A stretch of DNA of 64,000 nt from Rhizobacter koreensis (GTDB taxonomy: Bacteria > Pseudomonadota > Gammaproteobacteria > Burkholderiales > Burkholderiaceae_C), in assembly GCF_013366375.1 (NCBI RefSeq), contig NZ_JABWMJ010000005.1:124001-188000 (forward strand), read 5' to 3'. The notes beneath the pieces were generated by a model, which worked only from the letters and a program-made list of their open reading frames with translations, did no database searches and was not told where the DNA came from. Both the position numbers and the translations under genes were made by a program. This document shows, piece by piece, positions 44,924 through 60,428 of this stretch (positions are counted from its first letter, which is position 1; each line of letters starts with the position of its first letter).

Positions 44924-45433
44924 TTACGCCGCCGGCCGGTCGGCCGCGCTGCGCATCGCCGAGCCGAGGTACAGCGCGACCGCGGTGCCGATCAGCGGGT
45001 ACCAGAACGCCGGCTGCGACAGGATCGCCGGCGACCACTTGGTCGGGTCGTTGCCGCTCAGCGTGAGGAACAGCGTGACCCAGCACACCAGGCTCACCAG
45101 CAGCCAGCTCACCGCGAGCGTGCGGCCGAGCGCCTTGCTCGCCCCGAACGCCTTGGCGGCGGCCCAGCCGGCCAGGAAGCCGAGCAGCATGACCGGCAGC
45201 GCGACCAGCACCAGCGACTTGAGGTCGAGCAGCGCGACCACCTGCGCGAGCGGCAGCAGGTCGGGCTTCTGCGCCCACTCGGCCTCGACGAAGCGGCCGG
45301 CCTGGCCCTGCAGCAGCAGCTGCGCGCAATACAGCACGAAGGCGATCACGACGCCGGCGAAGACGCGCAGCACGTGGCGAGCGGGCGACGGGCGGCGGGG
45401 CGGGGAGAGGGGAGCGTCGGTGGCAGCGTTCAT
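44924..45433 (-). CDS. Small integral membrane protein, unknown function
   Basis: A 169-residue protein with a Pro/Arg-rich N-terminal cytoplasmic tail and about four hydrophobic helices (near 25-42, 73-93, 103-124 and 140-160). I recognise no family. It is likely in one transcript with the hydrolase at 44185. The length of the ORF, clean helices and codon pattern support a real gene. Confidence 0.7.
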   Translation of the reverse strand: MNAATDAPLSPPRRPSPARHVLRVFAGVVIAFVLYCAQLLLQGQAGRFVEAEWAQKPDLLPLAQVVALLDLKSLVLVALPVMLLGFLAGWAAAKAFGASKALGRTLAVSWLLVSLVCWVTLFLTLSGNDPTKWSPAILSQPAFWYPLIGTAVALYLGSAMRSAADRPAA

Positions 45434-45641
45434 CGGGGGTGCAGTCTAGCGGCGGGGTCGGTGGGTTTCGGGTGAAGGGCTGGAGAGGTCGAAGGCAGGT
45501 GGCGAGCTCGAATTGCTTCGCCCCACGCGCAGGCAGGGCGGCTGCCACGGCGTGCAGGCAGGCGGCGTGCGCGGTCGTCCGGGTTCGACGCGTCGGCGCG
45601 GAATTGGATGCGGGTCGAGCCTCGTCGGTCGGACCGTCGGC

Positions 45642-46184
45642 CTAGAGCGGCGCGGGGTCGCGCACCACGAGCGTCACCGTGTTCACCAGCGGGTCCGGCT
45701 TGGCGATGACGCGCGGGATCGTCAGGCCGCGTCCCACCAGGTAGCTGCGGATGCTGACCGTCCGCGAGCTGGCGAGGCGTGGCGTCTTGTCGGCCTCGTC
45801 GCGCGGCGCGGTCACGGTGAGCGTCGACGCGCGGTCGCGCTGGCTCGCCGCGACGCGATCGAGCACGGCGCCGAGGGCTGGCCGCACCACCGCGCTGCCG
45901 GTCGCGAACGAGTGGCGCAGCGGCACGTCGATGCGCAGCGCGCCGTCGGGCTGCATCTGGAACACCACCGGCGTGCCGCGGAACAGGTCGGCGAGCCGGC
46001 GCTGCTCGATCGCGAGCGCCGACTCCACCGGCGCGCGCGGCGCTTCCACCGCCGGCGGCGGCACCGCGAGCAAGGTGTCGGGCTGCGCCGGCGGCGGCTC
46101 CGCGGCGCGCGGCGCCGGCGTCGTCTGGCAGGCGGCGAGCAGCGCGAGGGCCGCGGCCGGCAGGGCGAATCGGGTCAGGCGCAT
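45642..46184 (-). CDS. OmpA-like outer-membrane lipoprotein
   Basis: A 180-residue lipoprotein with lipobox LLAAC (Cys at about 19), a Pro-rich linker (about 25-55), then a compact OmpA/MotB-like peptidoglycan-associating domain (about 80-180). The domain is shown by LRHSFATGSAVVRPALGAVLDRVA, LTVTAPRDEADKTPRLASSRTVSIRSYLVGRGL and a final strand. OmpA-like domains bind diaminopimelate in peptidoglycan; here the canonical Asp/Arg pair is only partly matched. It is divergent from the uvrA-like gene, 130 nt away. Confidence 0.75.
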   Translation of the reverse strand: MRLTRFALPAAALALLAACQTTPAPRAAEPPPAQPDTLLAVPPPAVEAPRAPVESALAIEQRRLADLFRGTPVVFQMQPDGALRIDVPLRHSFATGSAVVRPALGAVLDRVAASQRDRASTLTVTAPRDEADKTPRLASSRTVSIRSYLVGRGLTIPRVIAKPDPLVNTVTLVVRDPAPL

Positions 46185-46314
46185 GGGGCGCGATTACATC
46201 AGATCGCCGTTTTCGATTGCTGCGGCGCGACAAACCCGCGCCGCGGGCAGGCCCGGCGCCGGCGCCGACCCCCTCCCTAGAATGCTCCGCCTCTTCGCGA
46301 CGAGAGCATCTCTC

Positions 46315-52713
<6,399 letters not shown>

Positions 52714-52730
52714 TCGTGGAGCACGAGCCG

Positions 52731-53474
52731 ATGCTTAACCAATCGTCTCCAACGGCTGCTGAGGGGCGCACGCGGAGTCCGGACAAGCCAAGCCACTTCC
52801 AAATCAAGTTTTCGCCGCTCGACCTGTTGAAGATCGTGGGCGGGATGGTCGTGCTACTGGGTCTCCTTCTGCATCTGGTTGGTGTGGCAACTCATAGCGC
52901 CTATCTCAGGGAATGGGGGGTTGAGGCCGCACTCTTTCCAAGACCACTTGACCGTGTACTTATTGATGGTTACGAGGTCTTGCTTGTGTCGGGTCTGAAG
53001 ATATCGATCCTCCCGAACCTTTTGATCCTCGTAGCGTTCGCAGCAGCTGTGACCTTGTACTGGACTGCTTTCGGCGAGGCCTCACGCCGGATCGATGCCA
53101 TGGAAGCAGCGCCGGCATGGCTTGAGAGGCTGCCTCGTTGGGCCCAGCTTCTTAGCGCGAGATTCGTTGTGGTCCTGGGCATAACGATTGCCGTGCCGCT
53201 TGCCATGTGGTTAATCAGCTACTTTCTGGCACAGCCTGTGGTGCTCGCCGAAAACAGCGGAAAAGCCCAAGCCGCCAAGCAGCGAGAGCAGTTTGCGAAG
53301 GGATGTCAGGCGGCCACGCCGACGGGTTGCTTCGAGCTCAGGCGAGGAACTGAACTCGTCGCTCGTGGCCTGCTTATCGATGGCTCGCAGGAGTACATCG
53401 CGTTCTACGACGTAGGCACATCCGGCGTACGCGTTGTACCGCGACAGGGAACAAGTTTCGTAAGAATCCGCTGA
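52731..53474 (+). CDS. Three-TM membrane protein, unknown function
   Basis: A 247-residue protein I cannot name. A polar N-terminus (about 1-30) is followed by three transmembrane helices (about 34-56, 93-117 and 145-168) and a soluble C-terminal domain of about 75 residues. That domain has one Cys pair (GCQAATPTGC) and beta-type sequence (YIAFYDVGTSGVRVVPRQG). The ATG at 52731 has GGAG 9 nt upstream; an in-frame GTG at 52716 is also possible, so the gene starts 2-17 nt after uvrA. It is convergent with the caspase operon. Codon use matches the island rather than the core genome. Confidence 0.7.
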   Translation: MLNQSSPTAAEGRTRSPDKPSHFQIKFSPLDLLKIVGGMVVLLGLLLHLVGVATHSAYLREWGVEAALFPRPLDRVLIDGYEVLLVSGLKISILPNLLILVAFAAAVTLYWTAFGEASRRIDAMEAAPAWLERLPRWAQLLSARFVVVLGITIAVPLAMWLISYFLAQPVVLAENSGKAQAAKQREQFAKGCQAATPTGCFELRRGTELVARGLLIDGSQEYIAFYDVGTSGVRVVPRQGTSFVRIR

Positions 53475-53666
53475 CGTTGCGCTGGACTACTGTGTGCCGA
53501 AACCCTTCTCACATGCGGCAAACGATCCCACGAACTATCTTGGTGAGTGTCTGCTAGAGAATGAGAGGAGTCATTCGCGGCCGCTACTCCATGTGGCTGC
53601 TTTGATTAGCACCGGCCAGCCGGAAGGCTGTCGTAGCGGCGGTTACCGTGTGTGCGCCCAAGCCCT

Positions 53667-54770
53667 CTAGGGCGCCTGAATCGCGGTCAGCGCTGGATGG
53701 TTGGAAAAGTCCTCAAGCGCGGTTCTGAGAAGCGCTGCAAAAGTAACGAAGCGTCCACCGCCCCCTTGCGCGAGTTTCCGAAGTGCGGAATGCCAAGCGG
53801 CCTGACCAGTTGACTGAAACTCCAGTCGAGACAGGTCGCCGCCGGCTCGGCTCCAAATCTCCTGGTCCCGCGGACCAAGTGGGTATAGCTCAACGAGTGC
53901 TAACTCAAGTGCTACCCATGGGTCTTGAGTTGCCACAAACACCCCGGTCGAGCTTCCGGGCAAAGCTGACTTCTTGCCCCCGCAGCTCAAGGCGACCGCG
54001 AAATTCACTTCAAGGTTCTCAGCTTTGAAGATAGGGTGCTGGTTGTCAGGAATCTGCTTCGGAACTTCTTCAGCAACGTAGTTAAACAGGTCGAAGAGCT
54101 TGATGAATCCACTGCTCGACATGTCTGCGGCGCCCTTAAGACCCGCCAGAAGTGCGGTGGTAAACACGCTGTTTCGAGCCCCCGAGAACACAGCAGAAAC
54201 CTCGTCGGCGCGGCATGACGCCATCAGTGCGCGGCCTCTACCAGAAGCCAGCTTGACGAACGTGTTGGACGAGTAGCCGGACTTGAATTCGTGGCCCTTG
54301 CCATCCGTCAATGTCTTCGACACGGAAGCGCCGCCGGCGTGGCAGGCATCGATGAAGACAAGAACGCGCTCGGCCTTGATCTGAGACAGTGCTCGGGCGA
54401 ATTCGTCAGAGCTAATGGACGTTCCCTGTATATCGGCTAGGTCGGTGTCTACGGTCACCAAGACGCTGTCTTCATCGCCAGGACTGCCAACGACTGCCCC
54501 GTGGCCAGAGAAGAACACGAAAGCCGTATCATCTGTGCCAGCGCGAGCAGATAGCTCAGCTAACGCGTTGAGGACCGCTGCCCGCGTCGCTTGGCCGTCC
54601 AGCAACGTGACTACATTTGCGGGTTCATAGCCACAGTAGTTCGGAGACGTCAGCGTCGCAGCAACGTCTTGCGCATCGTTCAAGATCGCAGTAGGCAAGT
54701 CCGCGACTCGCTGGTAGTTCGCCACGCCAATGAGCAGTGCGTGGCCCTTTGGATAGCCAGTTTGATTCAT
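53667..54770 (-). CDS. Caspase-like (peptidase C14) effector with C-terminal effector-associated domain
   Basis: A 367-residue protease predicted to be the effector of the operon. The caspase p20-like domain (about 8-250) starts HALLIGVANYQ and carries the dyad His90 in FFSGHG and Cys143 in IDACHAGG. The S1-type acidic environment DEDSVLVTVDTDL lies between them. Residues about 281-367 form an adaptor-like domain (ELYPLGPRDQEIWSRAGGD, then AAWHSALRKLAQGGGG) that recurs at the C-terminus of the GAP1 protein just upstream. It is the last gene, starting 24 nt after the GAP1 stop with no obvious Shine-Dalgarno, so coupling or weak translation is likely. Activated bacterial caspases typically kill or halt the cell. 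Confidence 0.9.
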   Translation of the reverse strand: MNQTGYPKGHALLIGVANYQRVADLPTAILNDAQDVAATLTSPNYCGYEPANVVTLLDGQATRAAVLNALAELSARAGTDDTAFVFFSGHGAVVGSPGDEDSVLVTVDTDLADIQGTSISSDEFARALSQIKAERVLVFIDACHAGGASVSKTLTDGKGHEFKSGYSSNTFVKLASGRGRALMASCRADEVSAVFSGARNSVFTTALLAGLKGAADMSSSGFIKLFDLFNYVAEEVPKQIPDNQHPIFKAENLEVNFAVALSCGGKKSALPGSSTGVFVATQDPWVALELALVELYPLGPRDQEIWSRAGGDLSRLEFQSTGQAAWHSALRKLAQGGGGRFVTFAALLRTALEDFSNHPALTAIQAP

Positions 54771-54794
54771 AGGGCAGGAGGTTGTCGTTGATCG

Positions 54795-57281
54795 TTAGCG
54801 CCATCCGACGATGTCGGCGTCGCTCGCTAGGAGGCGCAGCCTTTCGTTCGCGCCGAAGTCGCTGCACATCACGCTCAGTAGGTCGCGTGCACCCGGGTGG
54901 CCACCATAACGAAGAGACCTGAGCGCGGAGTGCCATCGCGCTGTGCCGTTCTGCAACCTTCCGGGAAGGTCTGAGTTCTTGCCTCCTGCACGGGACCAGA
55001 GCTGTTCGTGGTCAGGGCCAGAGGGATACAACTCACACGCGACCTCTTCAAAGGCCCGCCACTTGTCCTCAATGCTCGGCTTCGAGATCCCAAGCCTCCA
55101 CTGTTGGTAGAAGCTCAGGGAGCTCGCGCATTGCTGCAGAGCGGGCTTCAGATCGTAGCGCCGGTCTGCTAGCCGGTCGCAGAGGTATTGGACAGCGCGA
55201 TCCCAGCGCCGGCTGTCTACGAGCGTCCCCAGTTGAACGGCGTCAGCATGAGGCAGCGATCGACCGTCCCTCATTAGGTTGGTCAGAAAGCCGACGAATG
55301 CGTCCTCCGCGAATGAGGGTAGGGCGCTCACGATTGCCAAGCGCGTCCCTAGCGGCACTGATGCTTTTTGAAGCACCAACTGAAGGTCTGAGCTCGCTAA
55401 CACTGCATGTGCGAGCTCGGGCTCAGGTGCGCTCAGAGCGTCGCCGTTGACCACGGTATTCAGCCATCCACTGGCAGTCGCTCGCAAGTACAGGTCGCGG
55501 TGCGAAGCAGGGATAAGCGACCAAAGTCGCGCCCGGCCTGGCGCTGCGGTCAAGTCGGCGAGCGGCGTGCGGGCCAGTGCTTCGATTAGACCGGTAAATG
55601 CGGCATTTCCTTTTCCGAGGCAAGCCAGGACGCGGTCTCGCGCTTCCACGGCTTTGCTTGGCGCGCTCCACAAAGAATTGCTCTTCCCGATAGCGCTAGC
55701 CCACACCTTCTGTTCAGTCAGGTCTTGGCAGCGGATGCCAGCAAGCATCTCCGGATGCATGACCGATAGATCACCGCATATCTCCACCAAACGCTGGTCC
55801 TTCAAATCTAGCGTGGCCTTCAGCGTTTCATCGGGCGTGGCGTGTTGTAGAGCCAACCTCAGCCCCGTAGTGCTATCTGGCTGCATGTCGACTTTGAGCT
55901 GTTGCTCAGCAGCTTCCCGCGGAGACATCATCGCAGCCAACGCCGCACCGTGAGCCACCAGCCACCCCTTCTTGAGGAACAGTGAGAGAGCCGCAACAAC
56001 ATTCGTAGCCTGGAGCTTCTTTGGAGTCGCCTGTGCCAGAAGCTGCTCAGTGACAGCGTCAGATTGCAGAACCCGCACGGCGGCTGAAAAGGCAGAATGG
56101 CTCAACTCGGCCCATCGCCAGATAGCCTTCCAAAGGCCTGAGTCTCTTCGGAGCCCCGCGGCGTACAGGCCACCTGTCACTGCGCCGCGCCAAGCAGGGC
56201 AAGCAAGGTCGCTGTTGGCAGACGCCTCTAACAGCGCGACCAGGTCGGCGTCCTCTGCCTTAGCGAAGTCGAGCTTGCTCACCGCAAGCTCGACAGCCGA
56301 CCAAAGTGGTTTCGCGCTTGGAAAGCTAGGCAGGTCCAGGTTCCTCATCAGCATCAGCTGCCTGCAGCTGGTCATTGGAACCTGAGCTGCAATACGCTGG
56401 ATGAGTCTTGCTTTCGGCTCCGTGCCAAGGTCGGTCCGATTGGACAGGCCGTCCATCAAGCGCACGGCTTTAAGTAGATCGTCAAAGCCGTCCAGGCCCG
56501 TGACAAGGCTATGCAGCCTCTCGAGTTTGCTCAGCTCCTCAATGGTTGTGGCCTCGAAGCCAAGCTCCCCGGCCAAGACCAAATAAGGTCTTGCATCCCG
56601 CTGGCCGCATAGCACGGCAGCACTTACAGACTGGGGAGTTTTAATATCTCGATTGATGACGCCGTGCTTGGTCCAACGCGCCCGAAGCTGTTCAGGCGTG
56701 CACACGATAGTTGGCCCCTGCTGGACATCAAGGTCCTTGGGCCCGAAGCTAAGTCGGAAGGCGAAGACTCGCCTCATGGACGGCCAGAGGTTGCGCCAAA
56801 GCGCAGTCACAAGGCTTTCGAATCCAGCCACGCCCAGCCGAATCGCGGGTCCCTGCTGTTCCGCCAGAGCGTTGGCAGCACCGATCAGGTCCTCGGGGAA
56901 ATCGGCTGTACTTGATGCCATCCCGATGTCAAGGGCGGAGAGCTCGTCCGGAATGGCATCTGTCGAAACTGCTAATCGTTCAAACAGCACGGTCAGGTCT
57001 TCGACTTGACATATGTCATCCAAGTTGACGATGAGTGCGTGGGTCAACACCATGCCACCACGCGACGAGCCCGAGTCTAGGAATGTCCGCGCTAAAACGT
57101 AGTGGCGGTCACAAGGGAAGCCGCGAACGAAAGGCGACCATGCCTGTACCCCTGGAGGCACTCCGTCCGGAAGGTCCAGCCGGGCAGCAACGCTTGCGGC
57201 GACGGCCGAGTTTGCGCTCGAGCCTCTGAGGCCGTGCCCGCCGCCCTCGATTTCGCCGTATACCGCTTGTTCGACGTGCAT
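54795..57281 (-). CDS. GTPase-associated protein 1 (GAP1) with C-terminal effector-associated domain
   Basis: An 828-residue protein. The N-terminus matches the GAP1 family: YGEIEGGGHGLRGSSANS, then GVQAWSPFVRGFPCDRHYVL, RTFLDSGSSRGGMVLTHALI (about 8-90). A long helical middle (about 200-730) has no catalytic motif I can see. The last 95 residues (734-828: ELYPSGPDHEQLWSRAGGK, then ARWHSALRSLRYGGH) are homologous to the caspase C-terminus. GAP1 proteins are predicted hubs of GTPase-dependent conflict systems; homotypic contact with the caspase is the expected link. It starts 1 nt after the double-GTPase 1 stop. Confidence 0.88.
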   Translation of the reverse strand: MHVEQAVYGEIEGGGHGLRGSSANSAVAASVAARLDLPDGVPPGVQAWSPFVRGFPCDRHYVLARTFLDSGSSRGGMVLTHALIVNLDDICQVEDLTVLFERLAVSTDAIPDELSALDIGMASSTADFPEDLIGAANALAEQQGPAIRLGVAGFESLVTALWRNLWPSMRRVFAFRLSFGPKDLDVQQGPTIVCTPEQLRARWTKHGVINRDIKTPQSVSAAVLCGQRDARPYLVLAGELGFEATTIEELSKLERLHSLVTGLDGFDDLLKAVRLMDGLSNRTDLGTEPKARLIQRIAAQVPMTSCRQLMLMRNLDLPSFPSAKPLWSAVELAVSKLDFAKAEDADLVALLEASANSDLACPAWRGAVTGGLYAAGLRRDSGLWKAIWRWAELSHSAFSAAVRVLQSDAVTEQLLAQATPKKLQATNVVAALSLFLKKGWLVAHGAALAAMMSPREAAEQQLKVDMQPDSTTGLRLALQHATPDETLKATLDLKDQRLVEICGDLSVMHPEMLAGIRCQDLTEQKVWASAIGKSNSLWSAPSKAVEARDRVLACLGKGNAAFTGLIEALARTPLADLTAAPGRARLWSLIPASHRDLYLRATASGWLNTVVNGDALSAPEPELAHAVLASSDLQLVLQKASVPLGTRLAIVSALPSFAEDAFVGFLTNLMRDGRSLPHADAVQLGTLVDSRRWDRAVQYLCDRLADRRYDLKPALQQCASSLSFYQQWRLGISKPSIEDKWRAFEEVACELYPSGPDHEQLWSRAGGKNSDLPGRLQNGTARWHSALRSLRYGGHPGARDLLSVMCSDFGANERLRLLASDADIVGWR

Positions 57282-57282
57282 C

Positions 57283-58119
57283 TTAGGCGGCTTCTGCCAT
57301 GAGTCGCTTGATTGGTAGCGTGATGTCGGCGCTTCGCTCCCCGTTAGGCAGGATCACGTAGCCAAAGTCCTCAGGGCCTCGGGTTGCGTAGTCCACATCG
57401 GGCACGGTCTTGCTCAGTGGCTTTTCCAGAGCAGAAAGACCGAGGATGCTCGGCGCGATCCAGTTGCTTCGCACGAAAGACCACAACATGGGCAAACGAG
57501 CCCTCAACAGGTCTGGGGGGAGTTCGGTCGTTTGTAGCTCGTCCCAGCAACTGAGCAGGAGGGTCAAACGTGGCTTGCGAAGCGGCCTGTCCAGGGAGAA
57601 CTGCGCCAGATAGAGCAGTATCTGAAGGAGCTCGATCGTTCGCGCTTGGTCCGATGGCTCGAACTTCGCCGGCTCGTCCTGCTTTTCGGCCGTTGCGAAG
57701 GACCGCAGTGGGCGTGAGAACAGGTCCTCTTCAGACCGCAGCGAGTGCAGTCGGATGAGAACAACCCAATCCGTGGCCTGCAGGACCCGCTCGCGCCAAG
57801 TCGCTGGAATGCGGCGCTCTGTCACCAGATTCCGGACTTGTTCGCCGCCGTAATCCGGCCAGATTAGTTCGGCAAGGCGCCCCGAGTCGTCCTGGATCGG
57901 CCAGACGCTCTCCACGTAGCTGCTAGCTGGAGTGTGATCGGTCGCCCTGCCTTCAGTCAGGCAACCGAGTGCAGTAGTGAATGCTTCCAGGTTGGTCGGC
58001 GCCCCGTGCATTTTCAAAGCGCATGCCTTTACCATGAGCCGCTTCAAGAACTGGGCACCGTAGTGTGTTTTGCCAACGTTGGACTCGCCGACCAGCAGGA
58101 TGGTGTGTTGCTGGGTCAC
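57283..58119 (-). CDS. Double-GTPase 1 (DO-GTPase1) family protein
   Basis: A 278-residue P-loop GTPase. Walker A is GESNVGKTHYGAQFLKRL with GESNVGKT at residues 11-18. The switch/Walker B-like segment is ELIWPDYGGEQVRNL. A C-terminal LLLSCWDELQ resembles the NKxD/specificity strand with Asp. DO-GTPase1 always pairs with DO-GTPase2 in predicted conflict systems, and the partner is directly upstream. It uses a GTG start 3 nt after the DO-GTPase2 stop, with AGGAAA about 8 nt ahead. Confidence 0.87.
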   Translation of the reverse strand: MTQQHTILLVGESNVGKTHYGAQFLKRLMVKACALKMHGAPTNLEAFTTALGCLTEGRATDHTPASSYVESVWPIQDDSGRLAELIWPDYGGEQVRNLVTERRIPATWRERVLQATDWVVLIRLHSLRSEEDLFSRPLRSFATAEKQDEPAKFEPSDQARTIELLQILLYLAQFSLDRPLRKPRLTLLLSCWDELQTTELPPDLLRARLPMLWSFVRSNWIAPSILGLSALEKPLSKTVPDVDYATRGPEDFGYVILPNGERSADITLPIKRLMAEAA

Positions 58120-58122
58120 GGG

Positions 58123-59076
58123 CTATTTCCTACTGAACCGGAATAGGGGATCGTGGGCGGATGGTTGCGTCGTGGGCAACACTACGCTGCCACGCTTGGT
58201 TGTGACGATCCAGTCGAACAGTGCACGAAAGCCGTTCTCGGCAACCACGCCCTCACGCGCAGCCACGCTGACTGTGAACTCTGGAACGGCCGGCGTCACA
58301 AAGGTGACCGCTCTTCTGATCTGCGCCTCCATTGCCGGCGGGACTTCGACATCTCCCTTGGTCCAGACCAGTGCCAAGGGGCGACCACGAGCTTCTGCGA
58401 TAGCGCGCTGTGCGAGTAGCTGGAAGTCATTTCGGGCCATTCCCATTTTCGTACCGGATAGTGCTTGCCGGTCAGCGATGAGGAGAGTTACGTCCGCGTG
58501 CCGGGCGATCCAGCGAGCTCCCTCTGCGTCGGGAGCTTCTTGGTTCATCGCCCACTTCCTGAACCACTCTCCCGGCGCATCGGCAAAAAGCAGGTCACGG
58601 AGCGTCCCATCCCTGCGTCGAAACGCGAGGTGGAGCATGCCCGGCGCGCGTGCCTTTCCGCTCGGCGTGTGTGGCGGGAAGCGAGGCGGCAGTGGACCTG
58701 GCTGCCATCGCATGGAATACGCGACGGCTTCCCAACCTGTCAGCGTGTAGGAGTTGCTGAAGACGTTGTATTCGGTCGTCAGTGCCCCCCGTCCAAGAAG
58801 GAGATAGAACGAGCCTAGGATGGTCGTCTTACCGGCGCTCTCCGGCCCCACGATACCGACTGTTATGGGTTTGACTCGTCCGCTGATGAAGTTAAGGTCA
58901 GACTCCCCCATCGCCAATCCACTCCACGGAAGCAGCATCGCGTCCGATACAGATTGAGCTGTACCTGTTGGGCTCTCGACGCGCTTCCACTCCGGACACA
59001 AATCCCGCTTGAGGTGGCCAAGCGTACAGGTAGTGTTGTCGTCAGCGAAACAGTCTTGGTGAGGACACTTGGACAT
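58123..59076 (-). CDS. Double-GTPase 2 (DO-GTPase2) family protein with N-terminal Cys cluster
   Basis: A 317-residue GTPase. An N-terminal cluster of Cys4, Cys9, Cys17 and Cys27 (CPHQDC, C, LCPEW) probably binds zinc. Walker A is GIVGPESAGKTT (P-loop 77-84), DLLFADAPGEWF is the Walker B/switch segment, and LALVWTKGDVE serves as the TKxD base-specificity motif. It pairs with DO-GTPase1 downstream; such pairs are thought to act as a GTP-hydrolysing switch that senses invasion and licenses the effector. ATG 59076 was chosen over a TTG at 59082; it is 7 nt past the GASH stop. Confidence 0.87.
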   Translation of the reverse strand: MSKCPHQDCFADDNTTCTLGHLKRDLCPEWKRVESPTGTAQSVSDAMLLPWSGLAMGESDLNFISGRVKPITVGIVGPESAGKTTILGSFYLLLGRGALTTEYNVFSNSYTLTGWEAVAYSMRWQPGPLPPRFPPHTPSGKARAPGMLHLAFRRRDGTLRDLLFADAPGEWFRKWAMNQEAPDAEGARWIARHADVTLLIADRQALSGTKMGMARNDFQLLAQRAIAEARGRPLALVWTKGDVEVPPAMEAQIRRAVTFVTPAVPEFTVSVAAREGVVAENGFRALFDWIVTTKRGSVVLPTTQPSAHDPLFRFSRK

Positions 59077-59083
59077 GCGCAAC

Positions 59084-60403
59084 CTATCGCCTCTTGGCTC
59101 GCTTGCCGCCGTTGACGCTCGTAGCGCGTGCAGCCTGTAGTTCGCGGAACAAGAATGCTCCCCATTCAGCGGGGGACATCGTCGCTGATGCGTCCATCCC
59201 GCTTAGGGCGCGCAGGGATGCGACTTCAATCGTTGCGAGATCCTGACCGTGCCCAATTAGGGAGAGCAGCGGACCACGCCCAACTGGCGCAGGCACGTAC
59301 TGCGCCGCCAGGGTGCGAAACGGCTGCATGAATGCGGCCGTCTTGGCGTCGCGAACCAGACTTGCGACGTCGCGCCGGCCGTTGCCTCCGCTCTCGGGCT
59401 CAGCAGGCAAGCAGCGAATGGCCTCCTTCAGGAATGCCGGCACACTTGCAGGAGAAAAGGTCGGCACTTGTTCATGAAGATCGAGAGCCATTAGTGCCGA
59501 GGCCTGGAAAGCAGGCATCTCAAGATAGCTTTCGTGGGCACTTGGCGAGTACAAGGCTTCCTTCCACCAGAGGAGGTTGGTGCGGCGCTGCAGGCCGGCC
59601 GTGGCGCCGCTAAAGCTGGCTAGCGCCTTGTCCACATGTGCACTAACAGTCTTCGCAAGATCGGCTAAGGGCGTGGAGATATCAACAGGTGCTGGAGCAG
59701 TCCCCTGCGCGACCTCGTCAATCGCTTCGCCGATGGCATCGCTAACCCGGCTTGAAAACTCTTGGGCCCATGCCTGCAAATTATTCTGCAAATGGTGGGG
59801 ATTTGGGTTGGCGCCGCCCACAGGCCCTGTTGCCGAGTGAATCTTGGCCTTGAGTACGGCTCGGTCCACAACATGCGGTTCATACTCTTCAGCCGTGATG
59901 TTGGGCGCCTCGTACTGCAGCTGCTCAATGGTGATCATCTCCGGCGTCGCCCACTCGGCTTCTGCGCGCGCATCGACCTTGGTCTCGATATCGCTAATAG
60001 CCTCGCGCCATATCGGAGCTTCGTCGGCTGTCTCAGCGTGAGCCAGCGCATTGCGCGCGGTGTTTACGAAGGCAACTGCAATGGCGTCGTCCTCGCGAGC
60101 TGCTTGGACAAGTGCATCCAGCAGCACCGCTCGCAGGACGTTTACGGGCCGTCCCGTGAACGCATTGGCTACAGTCTCCCAACGCTTGCGAAGCGCCGCC
60201 ATTGCCTCCTCCAGGACGGGATCCGAAGGCGGGACCGAGGGATCAGCGGCCACCATCGTGAAGCTGACCGTCCTGGATGGAGCCTTTCGTAGTGCAGTAG
60301 CCAAGTCCTTGGCCGTCGTGCGCAACTTCTCCAGCTTGGTGTCATCGCTGTTGAGGTTGATCGCCCCGATTTCGAGGAACCTCATCAGAAACTCTTGCTC
60401 CAT
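59084..60403 (-). CDS. GTPase-associated system helical (GASH) protein
   Basis: A 439-residue, largely alpha-helical protein without catalytic motifs. The segment at about 1-30 (MEQEFLMRFLEIGAINLNSD) and LLDALVQAAREDDAIAVAFV with NTARNALAHAETADEAPIWRE fit the GASH domain found next to DO-GTPases. Helix-rich regions continue at about 190-290. The C-terminus is basic (GGKRAKRR). The ATG at 60403 has GGGAGG 6 nt upstream; the open frame extends further but into non-coding sequence. It is the first gene of the five-gene operon and could be a scaffold or sensor. Confidence 0.82.
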   Translation of the reverse strand: MEQEFLMRFLEIGAINLNSDDTKLEKLRTTAKDLATALRKAPSRTVSFTMVAADPSVPPSDPVLEEAMAALRKRWETVANAFTGRPVNVLRAVLLDALVQAAREDDAIAVAFVNTARNALAHAETADEAPIWREAISDIETKVDARAEAEWATPEMITIEQLQYEAPNITAEEYEPHVVDRAVLKAKIHSATGPVGGANPNPHHLQNNLQAWAQEFSSRVSDAIGEAIDEVAQGTAPAPVDISTPLADLAKTVSAHVDKALASFSGATAGLQRRTNLLWWKEALYSPSAHESYLEMPAFQASALMALDLHEQVPTFSPASVPAFLKEAIRCLPAEPESGGNGRRDVASLVRDAKTAAFMQPFRTLAAQYVPAPVGRGPLLSLIGHGQDLATIEVASLRALSGMDASATMSPAEWGAFLFRELQAARATSVNGGKRAKRR

Positions 60404-60428
60404 CGCAGCCTCCCTGAGCTTTGTCTTA

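Noticed and set aside
53580..53666. Terminator between the convergent membrane gene and caspase gene
   Set aside because: A CAGCC-GGAA-GGCTG hairpin is present but has no T-run on either strand.
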